A stretch of DNA of 64,000 bases, taken from NCBI RefSeq assembly GCF_900106535.1, contig NZ_FNOH01000002.1:1-64000 (forward strand), in the 5' to 3' direction. Source of the DNA: Myxococcus xanthus (GTDB taxonomy: Bacteria > Myxococcota > Myxococcia > Myxococcales > Myxococcaceae). Below are positions 47,302 through 57,019 of the stretch, piece by piece. The notes beneath the pieces are model-generated. The model was not told where the DNA came from and searched no databases. It was given only the letters and a program-made list of their open reading frames with translations. The translations under genes and the position numbers were made by a program. Each line of letters opens with the position of its first letter. Position 1 is the stretch's first letter.

Positions 47302-49272
47302 ATGAACACCCGACCCATGACCCTGACGCAGAAAATCCTGGCCCACCATGCCCGGCGCCTCGATCGCCCCTGGGTCCAGGCGGGAGACGTCCTGCAGCTC
47401 CGGGTGGACTGGACGATGGCGAGCGAGCTGGCCTGGAACGGCATGGACCGCACCTACCAGGCCCTGGGACGCCCGGAGCTCCACGACCGGGAGCGCGTCT
47501 TCCTCGCCGTGGACCACACGGTGGACGCAGTGACCCTTGCCAAGGACGTGCGCGTCCAGCGGCTGGTACAGCGCTCGCGTGACTTCGCCCGCGAACGGAG
47601 GCTGCGCCACTTCTACGATGCCAACGAGACCATCCTTCACACGAAGTTCTATCGAGAGCTGGTCCAGCCAGGACAGTTGGTGCTGGGAGCCGATTCACAC
47701 ACCACCTCCCATGGAGGGATGGGCGCCTTCGCCATCGGACTGGGTGGAGCGGACATCGTTGCCGCGATGGTACTCGGGGAGACATGGCTCGAGGTTCCCG
47801 AGGCCATCACCGTGGAGTACCAGGGCACGCCTGCCTTTGGCATCGGCGGCAAGGACATCATCCTGAAGACCTTGGGGCTCCTTGGAAGGAACACCGCCGC
47901 GCTGGAGCGGACGGTGGAGTACCGCGGAGAAGCCGCGCGCGGCTTCACCACGGACATGCGCTTCACCATCGCGAACATGACGGCGGAGCTCGGCGGGCTG
48001 AATGGCATCTTCGAGCCCGACGCGAGGGTCACCGAGTGGCTCGCCATGCGCCCGTCGAACAAGGACGAGGCCCTGTACTTCCGCGCCGATGAGGATGCGC
48101 CCTACGTACAGCGCTTCAGCATCGCGCTGGAGAAGCTCGGGCCGCAGCTCGCCCGGCCCTACGCTCCGGACAACGTGCTGGAGGTCCAGGACGCGGTAGG
48201 GATGGCGGTGGACGGCTGCTTCATCGGTGCGTGCACCACCACCGAGGAGGAGCTCGTGCTGGCGGCGCTCCTGTTGGAGCAGGCGCTCCGAGGCAAGGCG
48301 GCGCGCCCCGCCTCACCCAAGCGGCTCGTGGTGCCCGGGGACCTCGCCATCCACGAACGAATGCGGCAAGCCGGCCTGTGGCGGCACTACGAGCAGGCGG
48401 GCTTCCGAATCGGCCCGCCAGGCTGCTCCATGTGTCTGGGCGTGGCCTCAGAAAAGGCCCTTCCCGGCGAGGTGTGGCTCACATCACAGAACCGCAACTA
48501 CGAGAACCGGATGGGGCCCGGATCACACGCTTGGCTCGCCTCGGCGGCCACTGTAGCGGCCTCCTCCCTGGAGATGCGCGTGGAGGACCCCCGCGCCGCG
48601 CTGAAGAGGATCGACCCGTCCGTCCTCGAGCGAATCCTCGCCCGCAAGCCAGCGGGCCGCCCCATCGAGTTCCCGTCCTCCGAGCCACGACTGCCCATGA
48701 CGCCCCAGCCACATGACGGCGGCACGCGCGCGGGCACGGCCTCCGGAGGACGCATCGCTGGACGCATTCAGCGCTTCGGGAACCATGTCGACACGGACGC
48801 CATCATCCCGGGCGAGTTCTGCCACCTTGATGAGCCCTCGGAGCTGGCTCGCCATGCATTCAGGTATGTCCGCCCCGAGTTTCTGGAACGCGTGCAGCAG
48901 GGGCGGACGCTCATCGTCGCAGGGGAGGGCTGGGGCACGGGCAGCTCCCGAGAGCAGGCCGTCTGGGCGCTGGCCGGGGCCGGCATCAAGGCCGTCATCG
49001 CCAGCAGCTATGCCTTCATCCACCGGCGCAACCTGGTGAACGAGGCGCTGCCCCACCTCGTCGTGACGAGCCCTGCGTTCCACGCCCTGGTCCAGGAAGA
49101 CGAGGAGCTCGTCGTCGACCTGGAGACGGGCCTGGTGGAGCATGTGGCGAGCGGCCAACGGTTCCAGGCCGAGCGGCCCAGCCCCATCGCCCGCGCGCTC
49201 ATGCAAGAGGGCGGACTCGTTCCCGCCATCCGGCGCCTCGGCGCCCGGGCGCTCCACCTCGGAGCCCCCTGA
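47302..49272 (+). CDS. fused LeuC-LeuD-type isomerase (HphCD-like)
   Basis: A 656-residue aconitase-superfamily protein with both subunits in one chain. The large-subunit part (about 1-450) has DSHTTSHGGMGAFAIGLGG and three cluster cysteines (GACTTTEEE and GPPGCSMCLG). The small-subunit part (about 480-656) has HVDTDAIIPGEFC and the catalytic Ser in GWGTGSSREQAVWAL. A disordered link (about 455-478) joins them. Bacterial LeuC and LeuD are normally separate; the fusion is a feature of the homophenylalanine HphCD enzyme. AAAGG precedes the ATG. Ends the cluster; a hairpin follows. Confidence 0.88.
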   Translation: MNTRPMTLTQKILAHHARRLDRPWVQAGDVLQLRVDWTMASELAWNGMDRTYQALGRPELHDRERVFLAVDHTVDAVTLAKDVRVQRLVQRSRDFARERRLRHFYDANETILHTKFYRELVQPGQLVLGADSHTTSHGGMGAFAIGLGGADIVAAMVLGETWLEVPEAITVEYQGTPAFGIGGKDIILKTLGLLGRNTAALERTVEYRGEAARGFTTDMRFTIANMTAELGGLNGIFEPDARVTEWLAMRPSNKDEALYFRADEDAPYVQRFSIALEKLGPQLARPYAPDNVLEVQDAVGMAVDGCFIGACTTTEEELVLAALLLEQALRGKAARPASPKRLVVPGDLAIHERMRQAGLWRHYEQAGFRIGPPGCSMCLGVASEKALPGEVWLTSQNRNYENRMGPGSHAWLASAATVAASSLEMRVEDPRAALKRIDPSVLERILARKPAGRPIEFPSSEPRLPMTPQPHDGGTRAGTASGGRIAGRIQRFGNHVDTDAIIPGEFCHLDEPSELARHAFRYVRPEFLERVQQGRTLIVAGEGWGTGSSREQAVWALAGAGIKAVIASSYAFIHRRNLVNEALPHLVVTSPAFHALVQEDEELVVDLETGLVEHVASGQRFQAERPSPIARALMQEGGLVPAIRRLGARALHLGAP

Positions 49273-49306
49273 CCCGGCGCCGTCGTCCTCGGCGGGGCGC
49301 GCCGGG
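49273..49306 (+). terminator. hairpin after the fused isomerase gene
   Basis: CCCGGCGC (49273-49280) pairs with GCGCCGGG (49299-49306), an 8-bp stem beginning immediately after the stop codon. There is no U-tract. It is a plausible end of the biosynthetic cluster. The remaining 49307-49442 shows no other structure I trust. Confidence 0.4.
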
Positions 49307-49442
49307 CAAGACCGCGCCTGGAAACAGCGCCCGAAACCGCTCGTTGTCAGGGAACGACCACTCAGGCCGAAGGTCCCAGCAAAGGCCAGGAAGCCACGTC
49401 AGACTGGCAGTGCATGCTTCACGGAGTCAGGAGCCCCCCGCC

Positions 49443-49565
49443 ATGTTCGCCCTCCCCTCCCCCGTCCTCGTCGTCGCCGCCATCGTCCTCTTCCCCGTCG
49501 TCCTCGCCGGCAGCATGCTGCTGGACGCCTTCGAGACGGAGCTGGAGGAGCGCCCGGCGCAGTGA
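49443..49565 (+). CDS. tiny membrane protein
   Basis: A 40-residue peptide: one hydrophobic helix (MFALPSPVLVVAAIVLFPVV and a few more) followed by an acidic tail. AGGAG lies 9 bases before the ATG. It is 31 bases from the histidine-kinase gene and may modulate it, but the protein could also be spurious. Confidence 0.4.
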   Translation: MFALPSPVLVVAAIVLFPVVLAGSMLLDAFETELEERPAQ

Positions 49566-49596
49566 CGCGGCCGGCGGTGTAGGCTCCCGCTGGCGC

Positions 49597-50658
49597 ATGC
49601 TGGAAACAACGGAAGGCTCCATCGTCCGCGCCACCCTGCGGGCCCTCGTGGAGCCCCGACGGCTGCTGCCCATCCTCGTCATCTCCGTCGCGCTGATTAC
49701 CGCGCAGGTGCGCTTCAGCCACGCCCCCCTCTGGGCCGCGTTCGGGCTGGGCCTCTTGATGTGCCTGCTCTTCATCGCGGTGGCCCCAGTCTCCTACCGC
49801 GTCCTCTTCCCGGAGGGCCTGGACCTCAGCCATGGCGGCATCCGGCTCCTGCTCTACGCCACCGTGGGCAGCGGCGTGGTGCTCACCTCCGGCTTCGTGC
49901 TGCCGAAGCTCCTGGGCATGGGCCCCACCTTCCTCACGCAGCCCACCAACCTCGCGGTGTGCGGCGCGCTCTTCCTCGTGGGGGGCTGGGGCCTGGGCCG
50001 TGACATCGGCTTCGAGGAGAGCCTCACCCGCGAGCGCGCCCGCGCCGCCCGCTTCGCGCTGGAGGCCGAGCAGGCCCAGCTCCTCGCGCTGCGCAGCCAC
50101 CTGGACCCGCACTTCCTCTTCAACACGCTCAACGCCATCGCGGAGTGGTGCCGTGAGGACGGCGCCGTCGCGGAGACCGCCGTGCTGCGGCTGTCCACCA
50201 TGCTCCGCTCCGTGCTCGCGGGCGTGCGCAGCGCCACCTGGCCCCTGGCCCAGGAGCTGGAGCTCATCCGCACGCTCTTCGACCTGCACCTGCTCCGCGA
50301 CCCGGACCTCTTCCAACTCACGCTGAACATCCCCGCCGGCATGGAGGAGATTCCCGTCCCGCCGCTCGTGCTGCTCCCCCTGGCGGAGAACGCGGTGAAG
50401 CATGGCCCCGCCGCCGGCCACCGCGGCCCCCTGTCCCTGGACGTCACCGCGCGGGGACACGAGGTGGAGGTCGCCATCGAGAACCCGGGCCCCTCCCGGG
50501 GGCCGCGCGAGGGCAGCGCGGGCCTGCCCACCGTGGAGCGCCGCCTCGCCCTGGCCTACGGCGGCGCCGCCCGCCTCGTGCTCGACGGCGGCGAGGCGCG
50601 CACCCGTGTCACCGTCACCCTGCCCCGCGCGGGCCCCCAACCTGGAGTCCTCACCTGA
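49597..50658 (+). CDS. LytS/YehU-type sensor histidine kinase
   Basis: A 353-residue membrane kinase. Four to five hydrophobic segments lie between residues 20 and 132. Then comes a helix leading to the His_kinase box RSHLDPHFLFNTLNAI, with phospho-acceptor H172. An ATPase part follows with PLAENAVKHG (N box) and a Gly-rich GSAGLPTVERRL. This small HK family pairs with LytTR regulators, as it does here. The stop overlaps the regulator start by 4 bases. No periplasmic sensor is visible, so the membrane part senses. Confidence 0.88.
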   Translation: MLETTEGSIVRATLRALVEPRRLLPILVISVALITAQVRFSHAPLWAAFGLGLLMCLLFIAVAPVSYRVLFPEGLDLSHGGIRLLLYATVGSGVVLTSGFVLPKLLGMGPTFLTQPTNLAVCGALFLVGGWGLGRDIGFEESLTRERARAARFALEAEQAQLLALRSHLDPHFLFNTLNAIAEWCREDGAVAETAVLRLSTMLRSVLAGVRSATWPLAQELELIRTLFDLHLLRDPDLFQLTLNIPAGMEEIPVPPLVLLPLAENAVKHGPAAGHRGPLSLDVTARGHEVEVAIENPGPSRGPREGSAGLPTVERRLALAYGGAARLVLDGGEARTRVTVTLPRAGPQPGVLT

Positions 50659-51434
50659 GCGCCCCACTTCGCGTCCTCATCGCCGATGACGAACTGCTCG
50701 CCCGAAAGCGCCTGACGCGGCTGCTCGCGGCGCTCCCGGACACGGAGGTCTGCGGCGAGGCCTCGGACGCGGATGGCGTCCTTTCCGCCGTGCGCGCGGG
50801 CGGCGTGGACGTGGTGCTGCTGGACATCCACATGCCCGGCCTCAGCGGCCTGGATGCCCTGGCCCTGCTGCCGGAAGGCGGCCCGCGCGTCATCCTCTGC
50901 ACCGCCCACGCCGAGCACGCCGTGCAGGCCTTCGAACATGGCGCGGTGGACTACGTGCTCAAGCCCGTGGAGCCCGCGCGCCTTCAGAAGGCCCTGGAGC
51001 GGGCACGCGCACGCGGTCCGGCCACATCACCCACGAGCACGGTCAGCACCCCACCGAAGCCACCTGGCTCGCCCGTCCGCGGCCTGGGCCGCCTGCCCAT
51101 TCCCACGCGGCAGGGCATCGTCCTGGTGGATCCCGAAGCCATCTCCCACGCGTCGCTGGAGGACGAGCTGGTGACCGTGTTCACCACGCAGGGAGACTTC
51201 CTTACCGACTTCACCCTCAACGAGCTGGTGGAGAAGCTGCCGTCCGAGCACTTCCACCGCGTCCACCGCCGCGCGCTGCTCAACCTCACGCACGTGGCGC
51301 GACTGGAGCCGCTGGACACAGGTGGCTACCTGGCGCGCACGCTGCGAGGCCACGCGGTGGAGGTGAGCCGTCAGTCCGCGCGCGAGCTGCGGCGCATGTT
51401 GGGCCTGCGTCGCGGCGTCGAGGAAGAGGGCTGA
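50655..51434 (+). CDS. LytTR response regulator, apparent CTG start
   Basis: A 259-residue regulator. The receiver domain (1-120) has DD at 11-12, the phosphorylated D57 (LLDIHMP) and Lys in VLKPVEP. A Pro/Thr linker follows, then a LytTR DNA-binding domain from about 155 (TTQGDFLTDFTLNELVEKLP, FHRVHRRALLN). No ATG, GTG or TTG precedes the receiver in this frame. A CTG at 50655 has GGAG 7 bases upstream and overlaps the kinase TGA as CTGA. It is probably the real start, coupled to the kinase. Confidence 0.85.
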   Translation: MSAPLRVLIADDELLARKRLTRLLAALPDTEVCGEASDADGVLSAVRAGGVDVVLLDIHMPGLSGLDALALLPEGGPRVILCTAHAEHAVQAFEHGAVDYVLKPVEPARLQKALERARARGPATSPTSTVSTPPKPPGSPVRGLGRLPIPTRQGIVLVDPEAISHASLEDELVTVFTTQGDFLTDFTLNELVEKLPSEHFHRVHRRALLNLTHVARLEPLDTGGYLARTLRGHAVEVSRQSARELRRMLGLRRGVEEEG

Positions 51435-51445
51435 AGAAAGACAAA

Positions 51446-51475
51446 GGCCCGCGCTCCGGTGCATCCGCGCGGGCC
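51446..51475 (-). terminator. Rho-independent terminator
   Basis: GGCCCGCGC (51446-51454) and GCGCGGGCC (51467-51475) form a perfect 9-bp stem with a 12-base loop between convergent genes. On the minus strand the stem is followed by TTTGTCTTTCTT, a real U-tract, so it is best for the PD40 lipoprotein gene and may also work for the regulator. Confidence 0.7.
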
Positions 51476-51492
51476 CGACTGCGGGTGACGAC

Positions 51493-52308
51493 CTACTTCA
51501 CGCGCACTTCGACGCTGACGACCCGCTCACCCTCGTTCCGCGAGTAGACGACGGTGCCGCGCTCCGTCCAGACCGGCCCGAAGCCCGTGCCCAGGCTGTA
51601 GGCCGTGGCGACGTCGTAGTTCCTGTCGAAGGTGATGACGCGCACCTCGCCGTCCTCGCCCGGCCGCAGGCTGGTCGTCGTGTAGACGATGATGCGCCGG
51701 TCCGCATCCCACTCCACGGTGCCGCCCAGCGCGGGGTTGGGGATGTAGGCCGAGCTGAACTGCGAGGTGCCCGCGTTCGTCAGTTGCTTCAGGTCCTTGC
51801 CGTTCTCCTTCACGAGCCACAGCGAGGGCACGCCCGAGCGCCGCGTGGACTGGAACAGCACGTTGCGCCCATCCGGCGTCCACACGGGCTCGCTGTCATC
51901 GAAGCCCTGCGTCACCCGGACCGACCTACCCGAGTTCGCGTTGAGCACGTACAGCTCCGAGCTCCGCACCACGTCGCCCTCGCGGTATCCATCCGGCAGC
52001 TTCACATACGCCACGCGGCTGCCATCCAGGGACACCTCGGGCGCACCGGTGCGCTCCGCCACCAGGTGCGAATCGCCCTGGTTGTCCATGCGAATGAGCT
52101 GAAGCGAGGTCGTCTGGTACACGATGATGCGCCGGTCGGCGGACTCGGACGACGGCTCCACCAACGACTGGGACGCCACGCCAGGGGACTCGGCGTCCGC
52201 GAGCGCCTCCGCCTCCGCCCCACCACACGCGGCGAGCAGCAGCGAAGAAGCCATCCACATCGCAAGGTTCCTACGGGGACTACGGCAGCGGACGTCAGTC
52301 GGATGCAT
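51493..52308 (-). CDS. PD40/TolB-like beta-propeller lipoprotein
   Basis: A 271-residue lipoprotein: lipobox LAAC in SSLLLAACGG. The mature part is made of TolB-type repeats, with SLDGSRVAYVKLPDG, WTPDGRNVLFQSTRRSGVPS and a repeated RRIIVYxTTSL (twice, about 60 and 205). It is probably an incomplete propeller that binds a partner in the periplasm. The N-terminal MHPTDVRCRSPRRNLAM leader is unusually basic and long; an internal start is possible. No catalytic role is visible. Confidence 0.75.
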   Translation of the reverse strand: MHPTDVRCRSPRRNLAMWMASSLLLAACGGAEAEALADAESPGVASQSLVEPSSESADRRIIVYQTTSLQLIRMDNQGDSHLVAERTGAPEVSLDGSRVAYVKLPDGYREGDVVRSSELYVLNANSGRSVRVTQGFDDSEPVWTPDGRNVLFQSTRRSGVPSLWLVKENGKDLKQLTNAGTSQFSSAYIPNPALGGTVEWDADRRIIVYTTTSLRPGEDGEVRVITFDRNYDVATAYSLGTGFGPVWTERGTVVYSRNEGERVVSVEVRVK

Positions 52309-52457
52309 ACGGTCCTCTGGGTGGAATCCACCTACCAGCGCGGGGTTGACAGGTTTTACAGTCCGCGCTCACGGGTATTCCAGGTCAGAACACCATAACA
52401 ACCCGGACCGTCATAAATGATACCCGCCGACTGGACGCGACACCGCCCCACACCGCG

Positions 52458-53876
52458 TCACGGTAACGCGAAAAGTGCGGGAACCTGGGTCGCGTCCGCG
52501 CCAAGGATGTCTGAGAGGACCCGGGACGCCTGAATGGGGACGGCGATACCAGCGCGCGCGCACCGCGCGGCTTCGTCCAAGGTGAGCGAAGGCGTGGAAC
52601 AGTAGGACTCACGCCAGTGCTCGGCGAGCCGCCGGGAGAAGGCCACGCGCAGGGCCTCCACCTTCGCCTCGAGCCAGGCCTCGGCCAGGGTGAAGTTCGG
52701 CCGCTGGGGCCTCACGTTGCCTTCCTTGAAGGTGACGTCGTGCTCGTGGCCGGACTCGGAGAGCTGGTCCTGCAACGTCACGGTGAAGGGCCCGCGCCGG
52801 GCGTCCAACACCACGGACGAAGCCACCGTGACGTGGTGCGCCTGCGACAGCCGCAGCGCGTGGTACTCGAATTTCCTGGGGACGTCGCGGTACCGCGTGA
52901 CGGGCACGGAGTAGGTGTGCGTGTGCTTGGTGTACTTCGTCACCTTGCGCGTCTTCGTCTTGCCCTTCGAGTCGGTGTACTCCTCCTCCGCCTCGTAGGG
53001 CTCCTCGATGGTCTCCGTGCGGTCCTCGTGGTCCGTGTACGGCACGCTCTCCGTCCACGGCGCGGTCAGCTCCACGGGGTGACTGTCGCGCTGGGTGACG
53101 AAGCGTCCCTCCAGGCTGAACACCGGCCGCGCCGAGCCTCCTGGCGCGAACCAGGGCGAGGACTCGAAGGCCTGGGTGAGCCGGGCCTCCAACTGCGCCT
53201 GTTGTGCCTCGTCCAGGCCCTCCACGGTGCCCGTCCAGGAAGGCGGGCCGAACAGCTCGGGCGCCGTCGCGGGGCGAGGCGCGTACTCCCGCCAGTGGCC
53301 GCAGTAGCGGAACACCAGCTCGCGCCAGTGCGGACTGTCATCCGTGCTGGTGTCCCGCAGGCGCTGGCAGGACGTCTTGCCGCTCTGGAGCACCAGCCAC
53401 TCCATGTCGCGGGAGATGAGGGCCAGCTCGCGGTGCGCCAGCAGCGGCTGCTTGCGCCGCAATGCCTGCTCCGCCGTGAGCGCGTGTCCCTGGCGCGCGG
53501 GGTTGCCGACGAGCCGCTGGAGATGACGGCGTGTGCCATCCACCTCCTCGTGCAGGGAGCTCTCCAAGCCGCCATTCAGCTTCGCGTTCCATGCCGTCCG
53601 GTGGTTCAGGAAGCGCAGGAGCCACGCCTCCGCTTCTTCGTCATCCCCTTCCAGGCGCGCCTCCCGCGCGTTGCTCAGCAACTGCGCCAGCGCGCGCGAG
53701 CGCAGGCCCTCGCGCGCCAGGAGGAGCTCCTGGTCATAGGGGCTCTGCCGGATGAGGTCGTCGTAGATGGCCGCGGCCTCCACGAACATGCCCTTTTGCG
53801 CCAACGAGTCCGCGCGGCCGCGCAGGGTGGTACAGGCACACAGAACCAACAAGGAGACGAGGAGGAGCCGGGCCAT
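52458..53876 (-). CDS. large lipoprotein of unknown function
   Basis: A 472-residue lipoprotein. MARLLLVSLLVLCACTTLRG holds the lipobox. Residues about 25-140 form TPR-like helices (LAQKGMFVEAAAIYDDLIRQ). The middle carries an unusually charged segment rich in Glu, Lys, Thr and Tyr (YEAEEEYTDSKGKTKTRKVT, then KYTKHTHTYSVPV) inside a beta-rich domain. The C-terminus is helical with AARCARAGIAVP. ATG 53876 is preferred to GTG 53882; no ribosome-binding site is clear. Not recognised; probably an envelope scaffold. Confidence 0.65.
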   Translation of the reverse strand: MARLLLVSLLVLCACTTLRGRADSLAQKGMFVEAAAIYDDLIRQSPYDQELLLAREGLRSRALAQLLSNAREARLEGDDEEAEAWLLRFLNHRTAWNAKLNGGLESSLHEEVDGTRRHLQRLVGNPARQGHALTAEQALRRKQPLLAHRELALISRDMEWLVLQSGKTSCQRLRDTSTDDSPHWRELVFRYCGHWREYAPRPATAPELFGPPSWTGTVEGLDEAQQAQLEARLTQAFESSPWFAPGGSARPVFSLEGRFVTQRDSHPVELTAPWTESVPYTDHEDRTETIEEPYEAEEEYTDSKGKTKTRKVTKYTKHTHTYSVPVTRYRDVPRKFEYHALRLSQAHHVTVASSVVLDARRGPFTVTLQDQLSESGHEHDVTFKEGNVRPQRPNFTLAEAWLEAKVEALRVAFSRRLAEHWRESYCSTPSLTLDEAARCARAGIAVPIQASRVLSDILGADATQVPALFALP

Positions 53877-53971
53877 GGTCACGAAAGCGCGAGTCGCGTG
53901 CGTCCGGTGACGGACGTGGCGACGAAATATTCACGGCGCGTCGCGATTTACCGCACACCCCAGGCGACAGG

Positions 53972-55462
53972 CTACTCGACCGGCCATGTATGGACAGGCG
54001 CTCCGGATTCGGAGCGCTGGAGGTAGCGCTCCAACATCGCCGCCAGGGCGTCCCGCCGGGGCATTTGTGACTCCAGCCGCGCCAGCATCTGCCGCTGCCA
54101 TGTCGCGCCCGTCCGTCGCAGCACGACGCGCTGTTCGAGGATGCCCAGCAGCGTGTCCGCCTCCTCCGCGTCCACGCCCGCGCGAACCAGGCCCTCCCGG
54201 GCGTCGGGGAGCAGCCGCTTCACCAGCTCCGTCGCCGCCATCGGCCGCGGACTGGGCGCCGTGGAGGAGGGCCACAGCAGCTCCGCGTCCAGGCCCTGCC
54301 GTGCGGCGCGGATGAAGTTGCCGTACGCGTGGACGAAGGGTAGCGCGGGTAGCAGCGCATCCACGCGCTCGGCCAGCGCCAGCGTGAGACCCAGCAGGAA
54401 GGCGCCGTTGGCCATCATGTCCACCAGCGTGGGCCCGGCGGGCAAGGCGCGGAACTCGATGCGCAGGTGGCCTCCAGCCTTCGGGTCGTAGATGGCGCGG
54501 TTCCAGCTCCACACCGTGCTCTGGTGCAGGCGCAGCTCCTCCAGGTCCGGCACCTCGCCCGCCGCCACGCGCTCGCGGAGGGGCTCATCGCCCGACACCG
54601 GCAACAGCGGTGGATGCAGCGCCACCGCTTCGGCGAACAACTCGTAGGCGCCCTCGCGCACCCAGCCATGGCCGAACGACACGCGCGCGTGGGGCTGAAA
54701 GCCGCCTTCTCCGGGCTCGCCCCGGTCATCCACCGCTTGCCGGAACAGGGCCACGCGCGTCTCGTCCCACAGCTTCCGTCCCAGGAAGAGCGGCGAGTTG
54801 CCCGCCGCCGCCAACACCGGCGCCGTGGCGAGCTGCGCCGCGTTGTACATGCGCGCGAAGTCCCCAGGCGCCACGCGCAGGTGGTACTGGAGCGACGTGT
54901 TCGCGCCCTCCAGCGTCACGTCCTTCCAGGTGAGCGACAGCGCCTCCTCTTCGCCCCGAATCGATACATGGAACGGCGCGGACCGGCGCTGACGGATGGC
55001 GGTGGACATGGCGCGATAGCGCGGCTCGCTCGTGAGCGCGCCGCTGCCCAAATCCGCCTCGCGCAAGGTGGGGAGGATGCCGATGACGGCCACGCGCGCG
55101 CCCAGCATGGACGCGGCCCGGCGCACCGCGGACACCGCGCTCTCCACCTCCTGGCGCAGCGCACTGAAGGACCTGCCGGCCAGCGGGCACGGACGCAGGT
55201 TCACCTCCAGGTTGAAGGCATCCAGCTCCAGCGTCACGCGGGGGTCTTCCGCGCGCGCCAGCACCGCTCGGTTCACCGGCAGTGGGAAACCCAGGCGATC
55301 CACGAGGTACAGCTCCAGCTCCGCGCCCACGGTCGGCGCACCCACGCCGAACCCCGGGCGCGCCAAAAGTGCCCGCAGCGCCTCCAGGCTCTCCGCCAGC
55401 CGCCGGGAGAAACGCTCGTGGTCCTCCGGACGGAATTCCTCCTGATGGATGGCCATCCCCAT
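53972..55462 (-). CDS. GCS2-family carboxylate-amine (glutamate-cysteine-type) ligase
   Basis: A 496-residue ATP-dependent ligase of the GCS2 type. VGAELELYLVD near residue 44 is the ATP/glutamate-binding start. It continues with LELDAFNLEVNLRP, NTSLQYHLRV, AGNSPLFLGRKLWDETR and HLRIEFRALPAGPTLVDMMAN. This family makes gamma-glutamylcysteine or other gamma-glutamyl amides; which one here is not decidable. Longer than YbdK-type enzymes (about 370) by a C-terminal helical extension. Divergent from rlmN. Confidence 0.82.
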   Translation of the reverse strand: MGMAIHQEEFRPEDHERFSRRLAESLEALRALLARPGFGVGAPTVGAELELYLVDRLGFPLPVNRAVLARAEDPRVTLELDAFNLEVNLRPCPLAGRSFSALRQEVESAVSAVRRAASMLGARVAVIGILPTLREADLGSGALTSEPRYRAMSTAIRQRRSAPFHVSIRGEEEALSLTWKDVTLEGANTSLQYHLRVAPGDFARMYNAAQLATAPVLAAAGNSPLFLGRKLWDETRVALFRQAVDDRGEPGEGGFQPHARVSFGHGWVREGAYELFAEAVALHPPLLPVSGDEPLRERVAAGEVPDLEELRLHQSTVWSWNRAIYDPKAGGHLRIEFRALPAGPTLVDMMANGAFLLGLTLALAERVDALLPALPFVHAYGNFIRAARQGLDAELLWPSSTAPSPRPMAATELVKRLLPDAREGLVRAGVDAEEADTLLGILEQRVVLRRTGATWQRQMLARLESQMPRRDALAAMLERYLQRSESGAPVHTWPVE

Positions 55463-55580
55463 GACGGCTCAAGGTAGGTACGGCCGCCTGCTTCCGCCCC
55501 AGCGCCCGGGAACCCGCCTGCCCGGCCACCCGGCGCCTGCCAGACCGCCCCGCAGGGCAGGGTCAATGTCCACGAATGGC

Positions 55581-55612
55581 ACCGGGCACGGGTAGGTACG
55601 CCCGCGCCCGGT
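55581..55612 (+). promoter_or_regulatory. leader hairpin before rlmN
   Basis: ACCGGGC (55581-55587) pairs with GCCCGGT (55606-55612), one A-C mismatch, then CGGG with CCCG, leaving an 8-base loop TAGGTACG. The structure ends 21 bases before the rlmN ATG and could influence its expression. The loop's GGTAGGTACG also occurs at 55473-55482 close to the divergent ligase start. Confidence 0.4.
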
Positions 55613-55633
55613 GTGTTATCTCGGGGCCTGGTC

Positions 55634-56713
<1,080 letters not shown>

Positions 56714-57019
56714 CGCATTCCTGAAGGCCCCAAGCCTGCTGTCCGCCCAGGCCCCGGGTACGAGCGCACTGTCTCGAACGTCGAAGCGCCCGAGCGCCGC
56801 GTGAGGAGAGCTCACGCTCGCATGCCCGCCACACCGCGTGCGCTTCGCGCGAAGCGCACGCGCCATGACGCAAAGGTCCATCCGTCAGGGTCCCGAGTTA
56901 CACCCCGAGCGGTGCGTCGTGTCGGTGGCGGACGCCCATGTCGATTGCGGGTGGTGCCCCTTGCACGCGACACGGCCATGGGCACATTCTTTCCATCGGC
57001 TTCCCCGGGGAGGTGGGCG
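56714..57019 (+). other. 306-base intergenic region with two hairpins
   Basis: Between rlmN and the next gene I see no convincing coding sequence. It holds two strong inverted repeats: GCGTGAG-GAGAG-CTCACGC (56799-56817) and the perfect palindrome at 56835-56862. A putative mRNA start for the next gene must lie in the last 150 bases, but no clear promoter stands out. Confidence 0.5.
56835..56862. repeat. 28-bp perfect palindrome
   Basis: Both 14-base halves (CGCGTGCGCTTCGC / GCGAAGCGCACGCG) are exact reverse complements. As RNA it gives a 12-bp stem with a 4-base loop. It lies 122 bases past the rlmN stop, 18 bases after a 7-bp hairpin. It may be a terminator or a protein-binding site, and no U-tract follows it. 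Confidence 0.6.

Noticed and set aside
44691-49272. Phosphonate/phosphinate pathway (FrbABC or phosphinomethylmalate type) for the synthase-isomerase-dehydrogenase trio
   Set aside because: No PEP mutase or phosphonopyruvate decarboxylase is in the window, so the Hph-like reading was preferred. Phylogeny could reopen it.
55607-55633. GTG 55613 as the rlmN start
   Set aside because: It lies in or beside the leader hairpin. ATG 55634 gives the normal N-terminus with GGGG upstream, though GTG cannot be excluded.
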